Of a stretch of 64,000 nt of DNA, positions 40,835 through 50,871 are shown in pieces. The notes beneath the pieces are model-generated. The model did not search any database. It saw nothing but the letters and a program-made list of their open reading frames with translations, and had not been told where the DNA came from. The stretch lies in contig NZ_BMQP01000014.1 in the NCBI RefSeq assembly GCF_014648175.1, forward strand, positions 62,001 through 126,000. Reading direction: 5' to 3'. Source of the DNA: Planobispora rosea (GTDB lineage Bacteria; Actinomycetota; Actinomycetes; Streptosporangiales; Streptosporangiaceae). A program made the position numbers and the translations under genes. Every line of letters starts with the position of its first letter. Position 1 is the first letter of the stretch.

Positions 40835-41944
40835 GTGACGGTGGTCAGGCTGACCCGGGCACAGCAGCAGGAGCGCACCCGAACGGCGGTGCTGGCGGCG
40901 GCGAGACGGGAGTTCACCGAGCGCGGATACGCCGACGCCAAGGTCGACCGGATCGCCGAGCGGGCCGGACTGACCCGGGGCGCGGTGTACTCGAACTTCC
41001 CGAGCAAGCGCGCGCTCTACCTGGCGGTCCTGATCGACTCGCTCGAGCGCGCCGAGGCGGCCGGGGCGCCGCCGTCACCCGGCCCGGCCGAGGCGCTGGG
41101 CGCGTTCGCCCGCGTCTGGCTGGAACGGCTGCCGCTGTCCGGCGACACACCCGCCGGCGGGAAGCTGCAGTCACGCTCGCTGGCCGGATTGTTCGACGAC
41201 GAGCCGGGCCGTACCGCGCTGGCGCAGGTCGCCCGGCTGGAAGCGCTGCTGCTGGCTCTGGCGCTGGAGTCGTATCCGCCGTACCGCACGGAACGGGTCC
41301 GGCTGGTACGGCTGGCCGAGCTGACGCTCACGATGCTGGCCGGTGCGGGCCATCTGGCGGGCACCGCACCGGGGTTCGGCGATCCCTTCGACGTGGCACA
41401 CGCCTGCCGGCACCTGGCCGACCTCGACCTCGCCGACAGGTGGGACCCGCCGCACCTGCCCTACGTCGCCCCCGCGCGTCTCGTCCGGGACGCCTGGGAG
41501 CCGCCCGCGGCGCTGCCGGACCAGATCACCGGTCGCCCGGCCGGGTTCGGGGCCGACGGAGTGATCGCGGTCCTCGGGAGCGGCCGGCTGGAGGCGGCCG
41601 AGGAGGCCGTCCGGGCCGCCCGCCCGGGTGACCAGATCACCGTGGCCGTGGTGACGGGCGATCCGGCCGAGGTCGGGCGCCTTCTGCGGCTGAGGATCGG
41701 CGACCTCGCCGGGTGCCTGCGGCGGGTGTTCTCCCCGGACGCCTGGCCGGACCTGCGCCTCGTCCTCGACGACGGCGCCGTGGCGTCGGCCGTCGGCGTC
41801 CCGGACCCGGATGACGGCACCGAGGCGGCGGTACGCGTCCGGGCGGGCGAGATCTCCGCCCGGGCCCACGGGCGCGGCGCCGCCCACGCCGCCGCGGTCG
41901 CGGACGGCCCGGCCACTGCGCCGTCCGGTGGATCCGGTGGCTGA
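40835..41944 (+). CDS. TetR-family regulator with a long C-terminal extension
   Basis: 369 residues from GTG 40835; the upstream sequence GGCGGAGGGAGG supplies the ribosome site, which also suits GTG 40841. The helix-turn-helix is DAKVDRIAERAGLTRGAVYSNFPSKRAL. A normal TetR ends near residue 200; here about 165 residues follow (from LPYVAPARLVRDAWE), containing GVIAVLGSGRLEAAEEAV, ITVAVVTGDPAEVGRLLRL and DLRLVLDDGAVASAVGV, perhaps a redoxin-like fold without a cysteine pair. The extension might be an effector domain. Two palindromes directly upstream suggest autoregulation and control of the divergent ATP-grasp gene. Confidence 0.85.
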   Translation: MTVVRLTRAQQQERTRTAVLAAARREFTERGYADAKVDRIAERAGLTRGAVYSNFPSKRALYLAVLIDSLERAEAAGAPPSPGPAEALGAFARVWLERLPLSGDTPAGGKLQSRSLAGLFDDEPGRTALAQVARLEALLLALALESYPPYRTERVRLVRLAELTLTMLAGAGHLAGTAPGFGDPFDVAHACRHLADLDLADRWDPPHLPYVAPARLVRDAWEPPAALPDQITGRPAGFGADGVIAVLGSGRLEAAEEAVRAARPGDQITVAVVTGDPAEVGRLLRLRIGDLAGCLRRVFSPDAWPDLRLVLDDGAVASAVGVPDPDDGTEAAVRVRAGEISARAHGRGAAHAAAVADGPATAPSGGSGG

Positions 41945-42061
41945 GCCACGTCTGGATCCGGTGGCTGAGTCACGTCGCCCGGCGTGTCCCCGACGCCAGG
42001 ACTACCAGGACTACCAGGACTATCGGGCCGAACCCCACGGCCTCCAGGAAGGCCCACCGAC

Positions 42062-42697
42062 ATGCTGAGATCACCTCATTCGACGAGCGACGACCTGCTG
42101 GTGCTCCATGCCCTGCGCTGCATCGGGTTCGCCGCCCTCTCCCGCCTGGCCGAGGCGACGGGACTCTCCGAATCCGACACGGAGTCCGAGCTGATCGATC
42201 TCGCGGTGGCCGGCCTCGTCACACGCGACTCCGGCGGCTTCGGTGACTTCGGCGGGTGGGGGCTGAGCGAGGCCGGCCGTGCCGCGGACGCCGAGCGGAT
42301 CCGCGACGAGCTCGACACGGCCGGCGCCCGGACCGCGGTGACCAGGGCGTACGACGACTTCCTGGTGCTCAACCCGGAGCTGCTCGACATCTGTACGGCA
42401 TGGCAGCTGCGATCCGCCGGCGGCGTCATGACCGCCAACGACCACACCGATCCCGTCTACGACTCCCGGGTCCTGGAACGGCTCGCGGACCTCCACCGGC
42501 GTGCCGACGCCGTCTGCGCGGGCCTGTCCGCGGCGCTGCTGCGGTTCCAGCGGTACCGGATCCGCCTCGCCACCGCGCTCGCCCGGGCCGAGGCCGGGGC
42601 GGTGGAGTACGTGACGGACGACTTCGAGTCCTACCACACCGTGTGGTTCCAGCTCCACGAGGACCTGCTGGCCACCCTGGGAATCCCGCGGAACTGA
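42062..42697 (+). CDS. Winged-helix-like protein paired with PpdK
   Basis: 211 residues from ATG 42062. The N-terminus (LLVLHALRCIGFAALSRLAEATGLSESDTESELIDLAVAGLVTR, read in parts) looks like a winged helix; the second half is helical and charged (RLADLHRRADAVCAGLSAALLRFQRYRIRLATAL, in parts). It is 12 bases ahead of the short PpdK gene and surely co-transcribed. A gene next to the short mycobacterial ppdK appears similar in size, so it may be a partner or regulator of the dikinase-like protein. Function not known. Just upstream is a small tandem repeat (AGGACTACC units at about 41998-42022). Confidence 0.75.
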   Translation: MLRSPHSTSDDLLVLHALRCIGFAALSRLAEATGLSESDTESELIDLAVAGLVTRDSGGFGDFGGWGLSEAGRAADAERIRDELDTAGARTAVTRAYDDFLVLNPELLDICTAWQLRSAGGVMTANDHTDPVYDSRVLERLADLHRRADAVCAGLSAALLRFQRYRIRLATALARAEAGAVEYVTDDFESYHTVWFQLHEDLLATLGIPRN

Positions 42698-42709
42698 ACG
42701 GACGCGCCG

Positions 42710-44353
42710 ATGATCTGGATCCACCCGCTCTCGCCGGAGACCGAGGAGCCGCCGGACGTCCTCGGCGGCAAGGGGCACGGCCTCGTCGTCCTGCGACGTC
42801 TCGGGCTGCCCGTGCCCCCGGGGTTCGTCATCGGGACCGGGGCCTGCCTCGCCTTCCTGCGTGACGGGCGGTTCCCCGACGGCCTCGGCGCCGAGCTGGC
42901 GACCGCCGTCTCCGGCCTGGAGGCCGCCACCCGGAGGCGTCTGGGCGCGCCCGAACGGCCGCTGGCGGTGTCCGTCCGCTCGGGCGGCAGCGTGTCGATG
43001 CCCGGCATGATGAACACCGTCCTCAACGTCGGTCTCACCTCCGAGGCCACGGCGGGGCTGGCGGCGGAGACGGGTGACGTTCGGTTCGCACTCGACTCGC
43101 GCCTGCGGTTCCTGTCCGGTTTCGCCTCCGCGGTCGCCGGCGTGCCCCCGGAAAGCCTCGACGCCGCCGCGCGCGCGGTGGCCGGCCACGGCCCGGGCGA
43201 CGATGAGGCACGCCTCGCCGAGACGATCGCAGGCGTCGAGGCCCTCATCCGCGAGCGAACCGGCGGGCCGGTCCCGGACGACGCGGCGCGGCAGCTGGAA
43301 CTGGCCGTCGGAGCCGTGTTCTCGTCATGGGACACACCGCGCGCCAGGACCTACCGCACGCTGCACGGCATCCCGCACGACCTCGGCACGGCCGTCACCG
43401 TGCAGGCCATGGTGTTCGGCAACCGCGACGGCCGCAGCGGCACCGGCGTCGCCTTCAGCCGCGACCCCAACACCGGCGAGAGCGTCCCTTACGGTGACGT
43501 CCTGTTCGGCCGCCAGGGCGAGGACGTGGTCTCCGGCAGGTCGGCGACCCTGCCGCTGGGCGAGCTGGCCGGACGGGAACCGGCGGTGTGGGCCCGTCTC
43601 CTGGACGCCTTGGAGCGGATCGAGGGCCACTGTCGCGACGCCTGCCAGGTGGAGTTCACCTTCGAGGCGGGCGAGCTCTGGCTCCTGCAGGTACGGCCCG
43701 GCGGCCTCGCCGGGCGCGCGGCCGTCCGCGTCGCGGTCGACCTCGCCGACGAGGGCGTCATCAGCCGCCGCGAGGCACTGCTCCGGGTCTCGCCACGGCA
43801 TCTCCGGTACGCCCGGACGCCCCGGATCGAGACCGCGGGCACGCTCGACGTCCTCACCCGGGGACTGGGCGCCTGCCCGGGGGTCGCGGCCGGCAGGCTG
43901 GCCACCACCGCCGACCGGGCGGTCCGGATGGCGGCCGACGGCCCGGTCATCCTGGTGCGCCCGCAGACGTCACCGCTCGACATGCACGGCCTGGCCGCCG
44001 CCGCGGGAGTCGTCACCGCCCGCGGCGGGCCGGCCAGCCACGCCGCCGTCGTCGCGCGGGCGATGGGGAAACCCGCCGTCGTGGGGGCCGCGGACCTCAC
44101 CGTCGACGACGCCGCCGCCTCCGTGCGGGCGGGCGGGCGGGTCTTCCCGGAGGGCACGCTCGTCACCGTCGACGGGACCGGCGGAGAAGTCGTCGTCGGC
44201 AGCCCCCGCGTCGTCACGGCGCCCACCGACCCCCACCTGCACCGCCTGCTCGAATGGGCCGACCAGGTCTCGGGAGGCGTCCCGGGAGCCGGACCGGAAC
44301 GCGACGACGCGGAACGCCTCAGGGCGGCCCACGCGGCGTCGGGGGCGCACTGA
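42710..44353 (+). CDS. ppdK: Short pyruvate phosphate dikinase-like protein (lacks PEP-binding barrel)
   Basis: 547 residues. Residues about 15-340 are the PEP/pyruvate dikinase ATP-binding domain (LGGKGHGLVVLRRLGLPVPP, VSVRSGGSVSMPGMMNTVLN, CQVEFTFEAGELWLLQVRPG). Residues about 400-500 are the swivelling phosphohistidine domain with GGPASHAAVVARAMGKPAVVG, the histidine being in SHAA. The C-terminal TIM barrel that binds PEP and pyruvate in full-length enzymes of about 880 residues is absent, so it cannot make PEP alone. Short PpdK proteins exist in mycobacteria (Rv1127c). It may phosphorylate another molecule or work with the 42062 protein or a separate PEP domain. Confidence 0.85.
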   Translation: MIWIHPLSPETEEPPDVLGGKGHGLVVLRRLGLPVPPGFVIGTGACLAFLRDGRFPDGLGAELATAVSGLEAATRRRLGAPERPLAVSVRSGGSVSMPGMMNTVLNVGLTSEATAGLAAETGDVRFALDSRLRFLSGFASAVAGVPPESLDAAARAVAGHGPGDDEARLAETIAGVEALIRERTGGPVPDDAARQLELAVGAVFSSWDTPRARTYRTLHGIPHDLGTAVTVQAMVFGNRDGRSGTGVAFSRDPNTGESVPYGDVLFGRQGEDVVSGRSATLPLGELAGREPAVWARLLDALERIEGHCRDACQVEFTFEAGELWLLQVRPGGLAGRAAVRVAVDLADEGVISRREALLRVSPRHLRYARTPRIETAGTLDVLTRGLGACPGVAAGRLATTADRAVRMAADGPVILVRPQTSPLDMHGLAAAAGVVTARGGPASHAAVVARAMGKPAVVGAADLTVDDAAASVRAGGRVFPEGTLVTVDGTGGEVVVGSPRVVTAPTDPHLHRLLEWADQVSGGVPGAGPERDDAERLRAAHAASGAH

Positions 44354-44384
44354 CGGCACGGCCGTACCGGCGGGATGGGCGGAA

Positions 44385-44639
44385 TCAGCGAAGGCCGGCA
44401 CCGTACACGTGATCGACCTTCATCGCCATGAGAACCCTGCGGTCGGACGCCATCACCGACCGGCGCTCCTCCCAGTCCGGGTGCTCCCCCGCGGCGATGC
44501 GGTAGTAGCCCATCAGGGCCTCGACCTCGGGACCGCGGGGATCGGTCCCCGGTCCGGTGAGCGTCACGGTGCCCGGCGGGGCCGCGGTGCCGCATAGCGC
44601 GCGGTCCCGGGACTCCGCGCCGGGAAGCCCGGCACACAA
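44385..44639 (-). pseudogene. 3' remnant of a PPOX-fold (F420/FMN) gene
   Basis: The frame ends GPEVEALMGYYRIAAGEHPD and WEERRSVMASDRRVLMAMKV followed by DHVYG, which matches the C-terminal half of PPOX-class F420-dependent enzymes. Upstream of about residue 25 the homology stops and the only start is a TTG without a ribosome site. The N-terminal half of the split barrel is therefore missing. Confidence 0.55.
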
Positions 44640-44782
44640 GGAAACCGCCGAACGATCGTCAGGGGTTCGTCTTGCGGGAACGCGCCGCGCCGCTCAGGGT
44701 GGGAGAGCCGCCGGATGATCCACCGGCCCGCGCGGGGCGCGAGGCGGAGACACCCGGCCGGGAGGCGAGAGAAGGGACGACG

Positions 44783-45823
44783 ATGCGTGCCGTACGAATG
44801 ACCGCATGGCAGGGCGAGCCGGAGATCCTCGACATCCCGGTACCCGAGCCGGGGCCCGGCCAGGCGCTGGTCAAGGTGGCGGGAGCCGGGGTCTGCCACT
44901 CCGACCTGCACATCATGGAGTGGCCGGAGGGGCTGCTCCAGTACGAGCTGCCCTTCACTCTCGGGCACGAGGTCACCGGATGGATCGAGCGGACCGGACC
45001 CGGCGTGCGGGGCTGGGGCGAGGGCGAGGCGGTGGCCGTGTACGGGGCCTGGGGCTGCGGACGCTGCCACCGCTGCGTCCAGGGCATGGAGAACTACTGC
45101 GAGCAGACGTCCGCGATCAAGTCCTCCGGGGGCGGGCTGGGCCTGGACGGCGGGATGGCGGAGTACATGCTCGTTCCCTCGTCCCGGTTCCTCGTCCCGC
45201 TGGGCGATCTCGACCCGCGTACGGCCGCCCCGCTCACCGACGCCGGTCTCACCTCCTACCACGCGATCAAGCGTTCCCTGCACCGGCTGGTGCCGGGGAG
45301 CGCGGCGCTGGTGATCGGGGTCGGCGGTCTCGGGCACATGGCGGTGGAACTGCTCAAGGCGCTCAGCCCGGCCACCGTGATCGCGGTCGACACCGCGGCC
45401 GGCAAGCGGGACCTGGCCAAGCGGCTCGGCGCCGACCACGTGCTCACCGGCGGCCAGGACACCGCGCTCCAGGTCCGCGACCTGACCGGGGGCCGGGGCG
45501 CGGAACTCGTGCTGGACTTCGTGGGCGGGCAGCAGACCCTCGCCCTGGCGGCCGCCTGCGCCTCCTCCCTCGGCGAGGTGGCCATCGTCGGCATGGCGGG
45601 CGACGAGCTCCCGGTGGGTGTGGGCCGGTTGCCCTTCGAGTGCTCCGTCAGCGTGCTGTACTGGGGATCGCGTCCCGAGCTGATGGAGGTCATCGCGCTG
45701 GCGCAGCAGCGCCGCATCACGCCCCAGGTCGAGACGTTCCCCCTGGAGCAGGCGCCGGAGGTCTACCGCAGGCTGCGCGAGGGACGGCTCACCGGCCGGG
45801 CCGTGCTCCTGCCGCACGGCTGA
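44783..45823 (+). CDS. NAD(P)-dependent zinc alcohol dehydrogenase
   Basis: 346 residues from ATG 44783 after an AAGGGA ribosome site. Catalytic zinc motif GVCHSDLHIMEW with GHEVTGWIE, structural zinc cysteines in CGRCHRCVQGMENYC, and the nucleotide loop VIGVGGLGHMAVELLKAL followed by an acidic residue in IAVDTAAGKR, which favours NAD. It is a typical MDR alcohol dehydrogenase, oxidising an unknown alcohol. Convergent with the Liv binding-protein gene. Confidence 0.94.
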   Translation: MRAVRMTAWQGEPEILDIPVPEPGPGQALVKVAGAGVCHSDLHIMEWPEGLLQYELPFTLGHEVTGWIERTGPGVRGWGEGEAVAVYGAWGCGRCHRCVQGMENYCEQTSAIKSSGGGLGLDGGMAEYMLVPSSRFLVPLGDLDPRTAAPLTDAGLTSYHAIKRSLHRLVPGSAALVIGVGGLGHMAVELLKALSPATVIAVDTAAGKRDLAKRLGADHVLTGGQDTALQVRDLTGGRGAELVLDFVGGQQTLALAAACASSLGEVAIVGMAGDELPVGVGRLPFECSVSVLYWGSRPELMEVIALAQQRRITPQVETFPLEQAPEVYRRLREGRLTGRAVLLPHG

Positions 45824-45884
45824 CACCACGGCCGCCGGTCGATGACACCGCGCCGGCCGGTCGTCCCGTCAGCTCGTCAGCCGG

Positions 45885-47162
45885 TCAGTTCGTCAGCGGG
45901 CCGAACTCCTTGCGGGTGTCGATCACCTCGCCGAAGAGCTCCCACCGCTCGCCTTTGAACCTCATCAGCTGCATCGACTCGATGGGGAAGCCGTCGTCGG
46001 CTCCCGTGGTCATCGTCACCCCCGGCAGCAGCATGCCGACCTGCACGTTGTCGAGCGAGCGCACGGCGTCGCGCAGCCCCTCGCGCGTCGGGCACTTCAC
46101 GGCCTCCATCGCCTTGTGGAAGCTGGCGGCCACCGCCCAGCCGAAGGCGAAGTACGGCACGGCCGGGTTGGCCCCGGGAGCGTACTGCCTCATCTTCTCG
46201 AAGTAGAGCATCATCTCCGGGTCGTTCTTCCACTGCGGGTCGTTGGGATCCTTGTAGTACGCGGCGGACACCACGCCCTGCACGTTCTCGAACCCGACCG
46301 GCTTGAGGACGGTGATCGACGAGGAGACGTTGTTGACGATGTGCAGCGGGTTCCACGTCCTGTTCCTGGCGTCGGCCGCCAGCGCCTGGGAGCCGAACTT
46401 GGGCGTCGTGACGTTGAGGAACACGTCGGCCCCCGACTCGGCGAGGTTGCGCATCTGGGGGTCGACGCTCGGGTCGGAGACCTCGTAGCTCTGCTCGGCG
46501 GCCACCGTGATCCCGCTGCCGTCGATGGCCCGCTTGAACCCTTCGAACAGGTCCTTGCCGAAGTCGTCGTTCTGGTACAGCACCGCCACCTTGGCGTCGG
46601 GGCGCTCCTGCTTGAGGTACTGCGCGTAGACCCGGGCCTCGGAGACGTAGTTCGGCTGCCAGCCGATGGTCCACGGGTGGGCGGTGTCGGTGCCCCACTT
46701 CGACGCGCCGGTCGCGACGAAGATCTGGGGCACCTTGCGCTGGTTGGCGTAGTCCCAGGTCGCCGTCGTCGACGGTGTGCCCAGCGTCTGGAAGAGCGCG
46801 AACACCTGCTCCTGCTCGACGAGCCTGCGCGCCTCCTCCACGGCCTTGGGCGGCTGGTAGCCGTCGTCGCGCACCACGAACTCGACCTTGCGCCCGCCGA
46901 TGCCGCCCTTCTCGGCGTTGACGTAGTCGAAGTACGCCTTGATGCCCTTGGGGATGTCGCCGTAGGCGGAGGCGGGTCCCGACAGCGGGTAGATGCCGCC
47001 GAGCTTGATGCTCGTGTCCGTGATGCCGGTGGTCTGCTGGCCCGAGCACTGGCCCGCGGCCGTCGTCGCGCCCGTCCCCGCCTCCTCGCGCCCTCCGCAG
47101 GCCGCCGTGGCCAGCAGCAGGGTCGTCGTCACCGCCGCGCAGCCGATGGGAGATAGCCGCAT
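45885..47162 (-). CDS. Branched-chain-type ABC substrate-binding lipoprotein
   Basis: 425 residues from ATG 47162, which has GGAAGGAG eight bases upstream. Signal peptide with lipobox LATAAC (Cys 22). The mature part (IKLGGIYPLSGPASAYGDIP, VVRDDGYQPPKAVEEARRLV, VAVLYQNDDFGKDLFEGFK, AESGADVFLNVTTPKFGSQA) is the periplasmic-binding-protein type 1 fold of LivJ-like receptors, which also bind aromatic acids, amides and urea. It is the last gene of the Liv operon, five bases after the LivM stop. The ligand is unknown; the neighbouring PucR regulator and acyl-CoA ligase suggest an organic acid. Confidence 0.95.
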   Translation of the reverse strand: MRLSPIGCAAVTTTLLLATAACGGREEAGTGATTAAGQCSGQQTTGITDTSIKLGGIYPLSGPASAYGDIPKGIKAYFDYVNAEKGGIGGRKVEFVVRDDGYQPPKAVEEARRLVEQEQVFALFQTLGTPSTTATWDYANQRKVPQIFVATGASKWGTDTAHPWTIGWQPNYVSEARVYAQYLKQERPDAKVAVLYQNDDFGKDLFEGFKRAIDGSGITVAAEQSYEVSDPSVDPQMRNLAESGADVFLNVTTPKFGSQALAADARNRTWNPLHIVNNVSSSITVLKPVGFENVQGVVSAAYYKDPNDPQWKNDPEMMLYFEKMRQYAPGANPAVPYFAFGWAVAASFHKAMEAVKCPTREGLRDAVRSLDNVQVGMLLPGVTMTTGADDGFPIESMQLMRFKGERWELFGEVIDTRKEFGPLTN

Positions 47163-47167
47163 TTCCG

Positions 47168-48205
47168 TTACTCCTTCCGGAGGATGTTCTCGGTCGAGCG
47201 CGCCACGCGCCCCGCCAGCCCGGCCAGTCCGGTCGGCGCGACGTACATCACCACGATGATCAGCAAGCCGAAGATCACACCGGGCGCGGCGTCGTTGATG
47301 TCCTGGGAGATGCTCGGGACGAACATCACGAAGAGCCCGCCCAGCAGCGGCCCCGAGAACGAGCCCAGGCCGCCGACGACGATGCCCGCCAGGAGGGTGA
47401 TCGAGAGCGTGACGACGAACGAGTCCGGCGAGACGAACCCGATGACCCAGGTGTAGACGCAGCCCGCCGCCCCGGCGAACATCGCGCTCCAGGCGAAGGC
47501 GAGCGTCTTGTAGAACGGCAGCCGCACGCCCATGACCTCGGCCGCCGCCTCGTTGTCCCGGACGGCGTGCAGGGCCCGGCCGACGCGCGAGCGCAGCAGG
47601 CCGTGGGCCAGCAGGAAGGCGAGGACGGTCACGGCCAGCGTCAGGAAGTACAGCCACTGGTCCTCGGCCAGCCCCGTCCAGGCCGGCGGCGCCGGCTTGG
47701 CGAGCGTCAGCCCCATGGAACCGCCGGTCACCGACTCGAACCGCTTGAGCAGCGGGACCAGGAAGATCGCGATGGCCAGCGTCACGAGGGCGAGATAGAG
47801 CCCTCGCAGGCGTACGGCGGGCAGGCCGAGCGCCAGGCCGAGCACGAACGCCACCGCGGCGGCGATCGGCAGGGTCAGCGGGTACGGCAGGTCCCACCGG
47901 TCGAGCATGATCGCGGCCGCGTAGGCGCCGACGGCGAAGAAGGCGCCGTGGCCCAGGGAGATCTGACCCGCGTGGCCGACGAGGAGGTTCAGGCCGAGCA
48001 GCGCCACCGCGTAGACCATCACCATGGTGAACTGGAAGACGCGGAAGGGCACGAGCTGGAACGGCAGAGAGCAGGCCACCGCGAGCAGCACCGCCACCGC
48101 GATCCACCGCCGCCGGACGGGGGTGATGCTGCGCGCCAGGGCCCTGCCCCGGGCGGGCGCGTCCGTCCGCGCGGGTCCGTCCGTCACTTCCGCCGGCCCT
48201 CTCAT
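47168..48205 (-). CDS. livM: Branched-chain-type ABC permease LivM
   Basis: 345 residues from ATG 48205 (GAGGGG five bases upstream). About ten membrane segments, with the LivM-specific LLGLNLLVGHAGQISLGHGAFFAVGAYAAA near the N-terminus (in parts) and GRALHAVRDNEAAAEVMGV as the ATPase-contact loop. It pairs with LivH to form the importer channel. A gap of 67 bases separates it from LivH and contains nothing notable. Confidence 0.95.
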   Translation of the reverse strand: MRGPAEVTDGPARTDAPARGRALARSITPVRRRWIAVAVLLAVACSLPFQLVPFRVFQFTMVMVYAVALLGLNLLVGHAGQISLGHGAFFAVGAYAAAIMLDRWDLPYPLTLPIAAAVAFVLGLALGLPAVRLRGLYLALVTLAIAIFLVPLLKRFESVTGGSMGLTLAKPAPPAWTGLAEDQWLYFLTLAVTVLAFLLAHGLLRSRVGRALHAVRDNEAAAEVMGVRLPFYKTLAFAWSAMFAGAAGCVYTWVIGFVSPDSFVVTLSITLLAGIVVGGLGSFSGPLLGGLFVMFVPSISQDINDAAPGVIFGLLIIVVMYVAPTGLAGLAGRVARSTENILRKE

Positions 48206-48272
48206 ACGATCCCCTCGCCCGGCGGCTCGCAGCCCGTGTCCGCGGACACCCCGCGCCTGCTGGTCGGCTCGC

Positions 48273-49154
48273 TCATACCCGCTCCACCACCGCTCGGCCG
48301 AACAGGCCCTGCGGCCGCAGCAGCAGGACGAACAGGATGATGGCCAGCGGCACGCCCACCTTGAGGTCGGATCCGATGAAACCGACGTACGCGCCGGCGA
48401 GCGTCTCGGCGACTCCGACGGTGAGCCCTCCCGCCACCGCTCCCGCCGGGCTGTCGAACCCGCCGAGGGTCGCCGCGGCGAAGGCGTAGATGAGGACGCC
48501 GCCCATCATGTTGGGTTCCAGGAAGAGCAGCGGAGCCACCAGGATCCCCGACACCGCGCCGACGGTGGCGGCCAGTCCCCAGCCGAGGGCGAGCATCCAG
48601 CCCACCCGGATGCCGACGAGCCGGGCCGAGTCGGGGTTGGCCGCCACGGCGCGCATCCCCAGGCCGACCTTCGTGTGCTGGAACAGCAGGTACAGCAGGC
48701 CCATCACCACGGCGACCACGGCCAGGACGCCCAGCGTCGAGTAGCCCACGCTGAGCCCGCCGGCCTCGACCGCGCCGCCGGGGAACGGGTTGGGGAAGTC
48801 CTTGATGAGGAAGGTCCAGATCCATCCGGCCGCGGCGTTGACGAAGATGAACAACCCCACGGTGACGATCACCACGGTCAGCTCGGGGGCGCCCTCCACC
48901 GGGCGGATGACGATCCGCTCGATCAGCATGCCGCCCGCGAAGGACACCGCCAGCGTGAGCACCAGGGCCAGCCAGAACGGCAGGCCCGCGACCGTGAACT
49001 GCCAGGCGATGTAGGTGGAGAACATCGCCATCTCCCCCTGGGCGAAGTTGACGATGCCGGTGAACTGGTAGATCAGCACCAGGGCCAGGGCCAGGCTGGC
49101 GTAGACGGCGCCCGCGCCGAGCCCCTCGACGAGCTGCTGCAGGAAACCGGCCAT
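48273..49154 (-). CDS. livH: Branched-chain-type ABC permease LivH
   Basis: 293 residues. Typical LivH features are GAVYASLALALVLIYQFTGI, VNFAQGEMAMFSTYIAW and the contact loop GLGMRAVAANPDSARLVGI. Eight or nine membrane segments. The start ATG 49154 is two bases after the LivF stop, so translation is coupled. It works with LivM, LivF, LivG and the binding protein. Confidence 0.95.
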   Translation of the reverse strand: MAGFLQQLVEGLGAGAVYASLALALVLIYQFTGIVNFAQGEMAMFSTYIAWQFTVAGLPFWLALVLTLAVSFAGGMLIERIVIRPVEGAPELTVVIVTVGLFIFVNAAAGWIWTFLIKDFPNPFPGGAVEAGGLSVGYSTLGVLAVVAVVMGLLYLLFQHTKVGLGMRAVAANPDSARLVGIRVGWMLALGWGLAATVGAVSGILVAPLLFLEPNMMGGVLIYAFAAATLGGFDSPAGAVAGGLTVGVAETLAGAYVGFIGSDLKVGVPLAIILFVLLLRPQGLFGRAVVERV

Positions 49155-49156
49155 GG

Positions 49157-49878
<722 letters not shown>

Positions 49879-49882
<4 letters not shown>

Positions 49883-50637
49883 CGGGCCGTCCCCAGGTAC
49901 GCCTCGATGACCGCGGGATCGCGCTGGACCTCTGCGGGAACCCCCTCGGCTATCTTGCGGCCGAAGTCGAGGCACACGACCCGGTCGCAGATCCCCATGA
50001 CGAAGCCCATGTGGTGCTCGACCACGACCACCGTCACGTCGAACTCCTCGCGGATCGCCCGGAGGGTGCCGGAGAACTCCGCGACCTCCCCGGAGCTGAG
50101 CCCGTTGACGGGTTCGTCGAGCAGCAGCAGCCGGGGCCGCCCGGCCAGGGCCCGGGCCAGTTCCACCCGCTTGAGCGTGCCGAACGGCAGCCCGGTCGCC
50201 GGGTGGTCGGCGACGTGGGTCAGCGCCAGCCGCTTCAGGATCCGGTCCGCCTCGGCGCGGAGCCCGGCCTCCTCGCGGCGCACCCGGGGCAGCCACAACG
50301 ACGCGGTCAGGAACCCGGCCCCGCCGCGGTGGTGCGCGCCGACCAGGACGTTGTCACGTACCGACAGGTGCGGGAACAGGCCGAGGTTCTGGAAGGTCCG
50401 CGCGATGCCCGCCGACGCGATCGCGTGCGGCGGTACGGCCAGCAGGTCTTCGCCCTCGTACCGCACGGTCCCCGCGTCGGCGCCGTAGCGCCGGGTCAGG
50501 CAGTTGAACAGCGTGGTCTTGCCGGCGCCGTTCGGCCCGATGAGCCCCACCATCTCACCGCGCTCCACGGAGAAGCCCACGCCGTCCAGCGCGGTGATCC
50601 CCCCGAAGCGAACGGTGAGGTCGTGTACCTCCAGCAT
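49879..50637 (-). CDS. livG: Branched-chain-type ABC ATPase LivG
   Basis: 252 residues from ATG 50637, preceded by a perfect GGAGG. Walker A GPNGAGKTT, GIARTFQNLGLFPHLSVRDN as Q-loop region, Walker B LLLLDEPVNGLSSGE and VVEHHMGFVMGICDRVV. The ABC signature position reads LPFGTLKRVELAR, with FGTLK in place of the more common YGQQR, a variant seen in LivG-like proteins. It is the first gene of the importer operon and is divergent from the PucR-type regulator gene with 234 bases between. Confidence 0.94.
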
Positions 50638-50704
50638 CCGGCCTCCTGGAAGCGGCGGGTGAAGCACGCGGGCGTGAGCACGCGAACGCGGGCACACCAT
50701 CGGA

Positions 50705-50717
50705 AGAACAATGTTCT
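50705..50717. promoter_or_regulatory. Short palindrome between livG and the PucR gene
   Basis: AGAACA-A-TGTTCT is a 13-base odd-centred palindrome 68 bases upstream of livG. It may be a site for the divergent PucR-type regulator or another factor controlling the Liv operon; no second copy was seen in the gap. Confidence 0.4.
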
Positions 50718-50871
50718 GAGGCTGTGGCCAGCGTAGGTTCCGCCCGTCGAGGACCGCATTGGGCGCGGGCACCCAAGATGTGCCGGAGGGTGTTGTCCAC
50801 CGCGCACAGCGTCCGTCTCGGACCGGTCACGAGTCGTTGACCTCCCGGCGACCAGCGGGGACCATCCCGAC

